A stretch of DNA of 64,000 bases from Anodontia alba (taxonomy: Eukaryota > Mollusca > Bivalvia > Lucinida > Lucinidae). Below are positions 62,346-64,000 of the stretch, piece after piece. The stretch lies in contig OZ024826.1 in NCBI GenBank assembly GCA_964016985.1, positions 60,310,507 to 60,374,506 on the forward strand, written 5' to 3'. The position numbers and the translations under genes are program-made. Position 1 is the stretch's first letter. Each line of letters opens with the position of its first letter. The notes below the pieces were generated by a model. The model saw only the letters and a list, made by a program, of their open reading frames with translations. It was not told the origin of the DNA and did not search any database.

Positions 62346-64000
62346 CACTTTTTCTGCCGTGTAAAGAACTGTAAAACACACTCCCAGACACTAACGAAAT
62401 AATAATGTATATTATTATATGCAAAAGCAACATTTTATCGCCTATAAATCGGCCAATATTTATTTTCAATGAAAAGTGTGTATACACGAGGTTTGGAGCA
62501 TTTAAACAACGTAGGTATTAAGGCTACCATGAACTCTAAGCTGGAGGAATAGAGATCTGTAATAAAATTTCTGCCTTTCGAGGGTGAAAAAAAACTTTGC
62601 CACATTTTTCAAAGGTTGCAGAAAATTTTTTTAAAGCTTGCATAACCCGTTTAACCTTTTAAGTGGGTCCAACCCGAACCGCTTCGCGGTTCGGCGTGCA
62701 GATACACTACTATAGACTAACCATGTGACCAGTGATGACCACAAATGTACTGGTCCAACAAACGCATGGGTGGTTCGGTGCTTATCCTGAAAAACAATAA
62801 GCGTTCCGTGATTTGGCAGAGCCTATTGACACGGTCACGTTCCGACAATAGCAACAAAACAGCTAATAACGCCAAGTATTCCAATTGCAGGGGATTGAAT
62901 CACGAGACTCATGACGTCAACCTACAAAATTTGTGATCGCCGCCATTTCGAATTTTGTTTCCACTTCGAATTTTATTTCTATCCATTCTAAGTCTCTTTA
63001 TAAGCTAAGCATGATTCGTTTTGTGCATAAGGTACACTTTGATGTAGATTTTTTTTTATAACACATAGACTGTACGTCTTTTCACGTGATAATCTGAAAA
63101 GCTTCGACACAATAATGTGTTTGTTCGACCGGTTTGTAAATCATGTAAATTGTTGTTTTTATGTTGTTTTTTTGTGTGTGTTTAATTTATTTATTTATTT
63201 TTTTGTTTTTTTGTTTTTGTTTTTGTTTGCTTTTCATAATGTGTAGACTCGCAAAAAAGAAGACCAAAAAGAAACAAAGACAAAAACGCACAAACGGTCA
63301 AAAGTCTTTAGGAAAAATCATGAAGCAGTAAAATGGAATTCAGGTAGCGAACGATAGTGTGTGTCATTGTACCTGTTACCGGCATACACTAGTTTTTGGT
63401 TTTCGGAAAGCATGACACCCGCCCATCGGGGCCCGCGAAAACGATGGGCTGCCTAAAGCCTCCATGGCGGAGCTGCTAGTAACAAAGCAGGACCCGAATT
63501 CATGTGATCAGGTCGGGTAAAAGTCCCACAAATGTGGAAGCAATGTCCCAGAACTACTGAAATATTGTTGACTTAGACGTTATATATCAATTCATGCAGT
63601 GGATTCAGAAGTCAAGCGTGGTCTGAAATCAATTCATTTAGGTCTGGCCAACCGACCTATGAAGTATGTGATGATAATTTGGACGCACGGATATAGGTAG
63701 CACCTATTAAATTCATATTATAGCTGGGTTTTACTGTTTAAGGAGGGCAGGACAAGAAAGGGGCAAGCCTAGGCCAGGGCCATGGCCCGCTGAAGTAGTG
63801 ACTCCAAAATGGTGGCAAATTTAGAGATGTTTTTGTTAACAAAGACTGCATAGTGACATTGCTGGAGGTAGCTCACCGGTATAGCGTCGCTAAAAGATTG
63901 TCACATCAGATTCACACGAACAAATTAGTATGATCAAGGTAAGTGTGGGCGGGTGACGAAACACCTGACAGAAGACCAAAAGGCATCCACGCTGACCATC
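62346..64000. other. No gene recognised; T/TTTG-rich tract and unassigned sequence
   Basis: A short hairpin CCCGAACCGCTTCGCGGTTCGG lies at about 62676-62698, and TTTA/TTTTG low complexity at about 63180-63230. From 63300 to the end the sequence is less AT-rich (CCCGCCCATCGGGGCCCGCG; CTAGGCCAGGGCCATGGCCC) and could be the edge of a larger repeat or gene beyond the window; nothing can be assigned. Confidence 0.4.

Noticed and set aside
1..64000. CRISPR array or prokaryotic operon
   Set aside because: Repeats are dispersed or palindromic without regular spacers, and gene structure is spliced and eukaryotic.

Overview
This is a eukaryotic, AT-rich, repeat-saturated window, most probably from a bivalve mollusc. 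The inference rests on three things: several copies of a mitochondria-eating-protein (MIEAP/SPATA18)-type domain on one strand, long introns, and a dense load of tRNA-derived SINEs, small inverted-repeat DNA elements and decayed LINE, Ty3/gypsy and Penelope-like pieces. There are no operons, no bacterial-type genes and no CRISPR. All coding calls are exons on the minus strand, supported by splice sites, conserved exon lengths and matching phases; most are too short to stand out as ORFs.

Genes. Three MIEAP-like units lie head to tail on the minus strand. Unit 1 (22159 to 9618) has six exons that join in frame: a polar linker exon, a coiled-coil exon, a 199-nt exon with a LYDNEW motif, two 87-nt exons, and a terminal exon with the DPP...VWP...EGG...KGVA domain and a 24-bp coding minisatellite. 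Unit 2 (45950 to 38410) has the 199-nt, 90-nt, 84-nt and terminal exons. Unit 3 (52579 to 48729) has a 190-nt exon, an 87-nt exon and a terminal exon; the second small exon was not found, and a ~275-bp inverted-repeat element sits 7 bp from its last splice acceptor. Splice phases would let unit 3 run into unit 2, so these may be separate paralogues or one gene with repeated domains.

Mobile DNA. The most unusual object is at 27382-30848, a 3.47-kb element with ~0.57-kb terminal inverted repeats and a Cys-rich protein I do not recognise. Its reading frame is split by a nested ~904-bp insert bounded by TTAA; removing the insert and one TTAA restores a single frame of about 330 codons. Eleven copies of a ~280-bp element (family A) share a central GC-rich hairpin. 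The same hairpin recurs inside otherwise different elements (families B and C), with paired compensatory changes between its arms. Other groups are TTAA-flanked elements with GATCAG palindromes (family D), CGCCCAGCGA/TCGCTGGGCG palindromic elements (family E), and pogo-like TACAGTCGA-ended elements (family C).

Layout: 0-4 kb decayed LINEs; 4-9 kb tandem duplication and simple repeats; 9.6-22.2 kb unit 1; 20-27 kb SINE cluster; 27.4-30.8 kb long-TIR element; 31-38 kb small DNA elements; 38.4-46 kb unit 2 with Penelope and gypsy debris in its last intron; 48.7-52.6 kb unit 3; 53-64 kb repeats and palindromes without a recognised gene.
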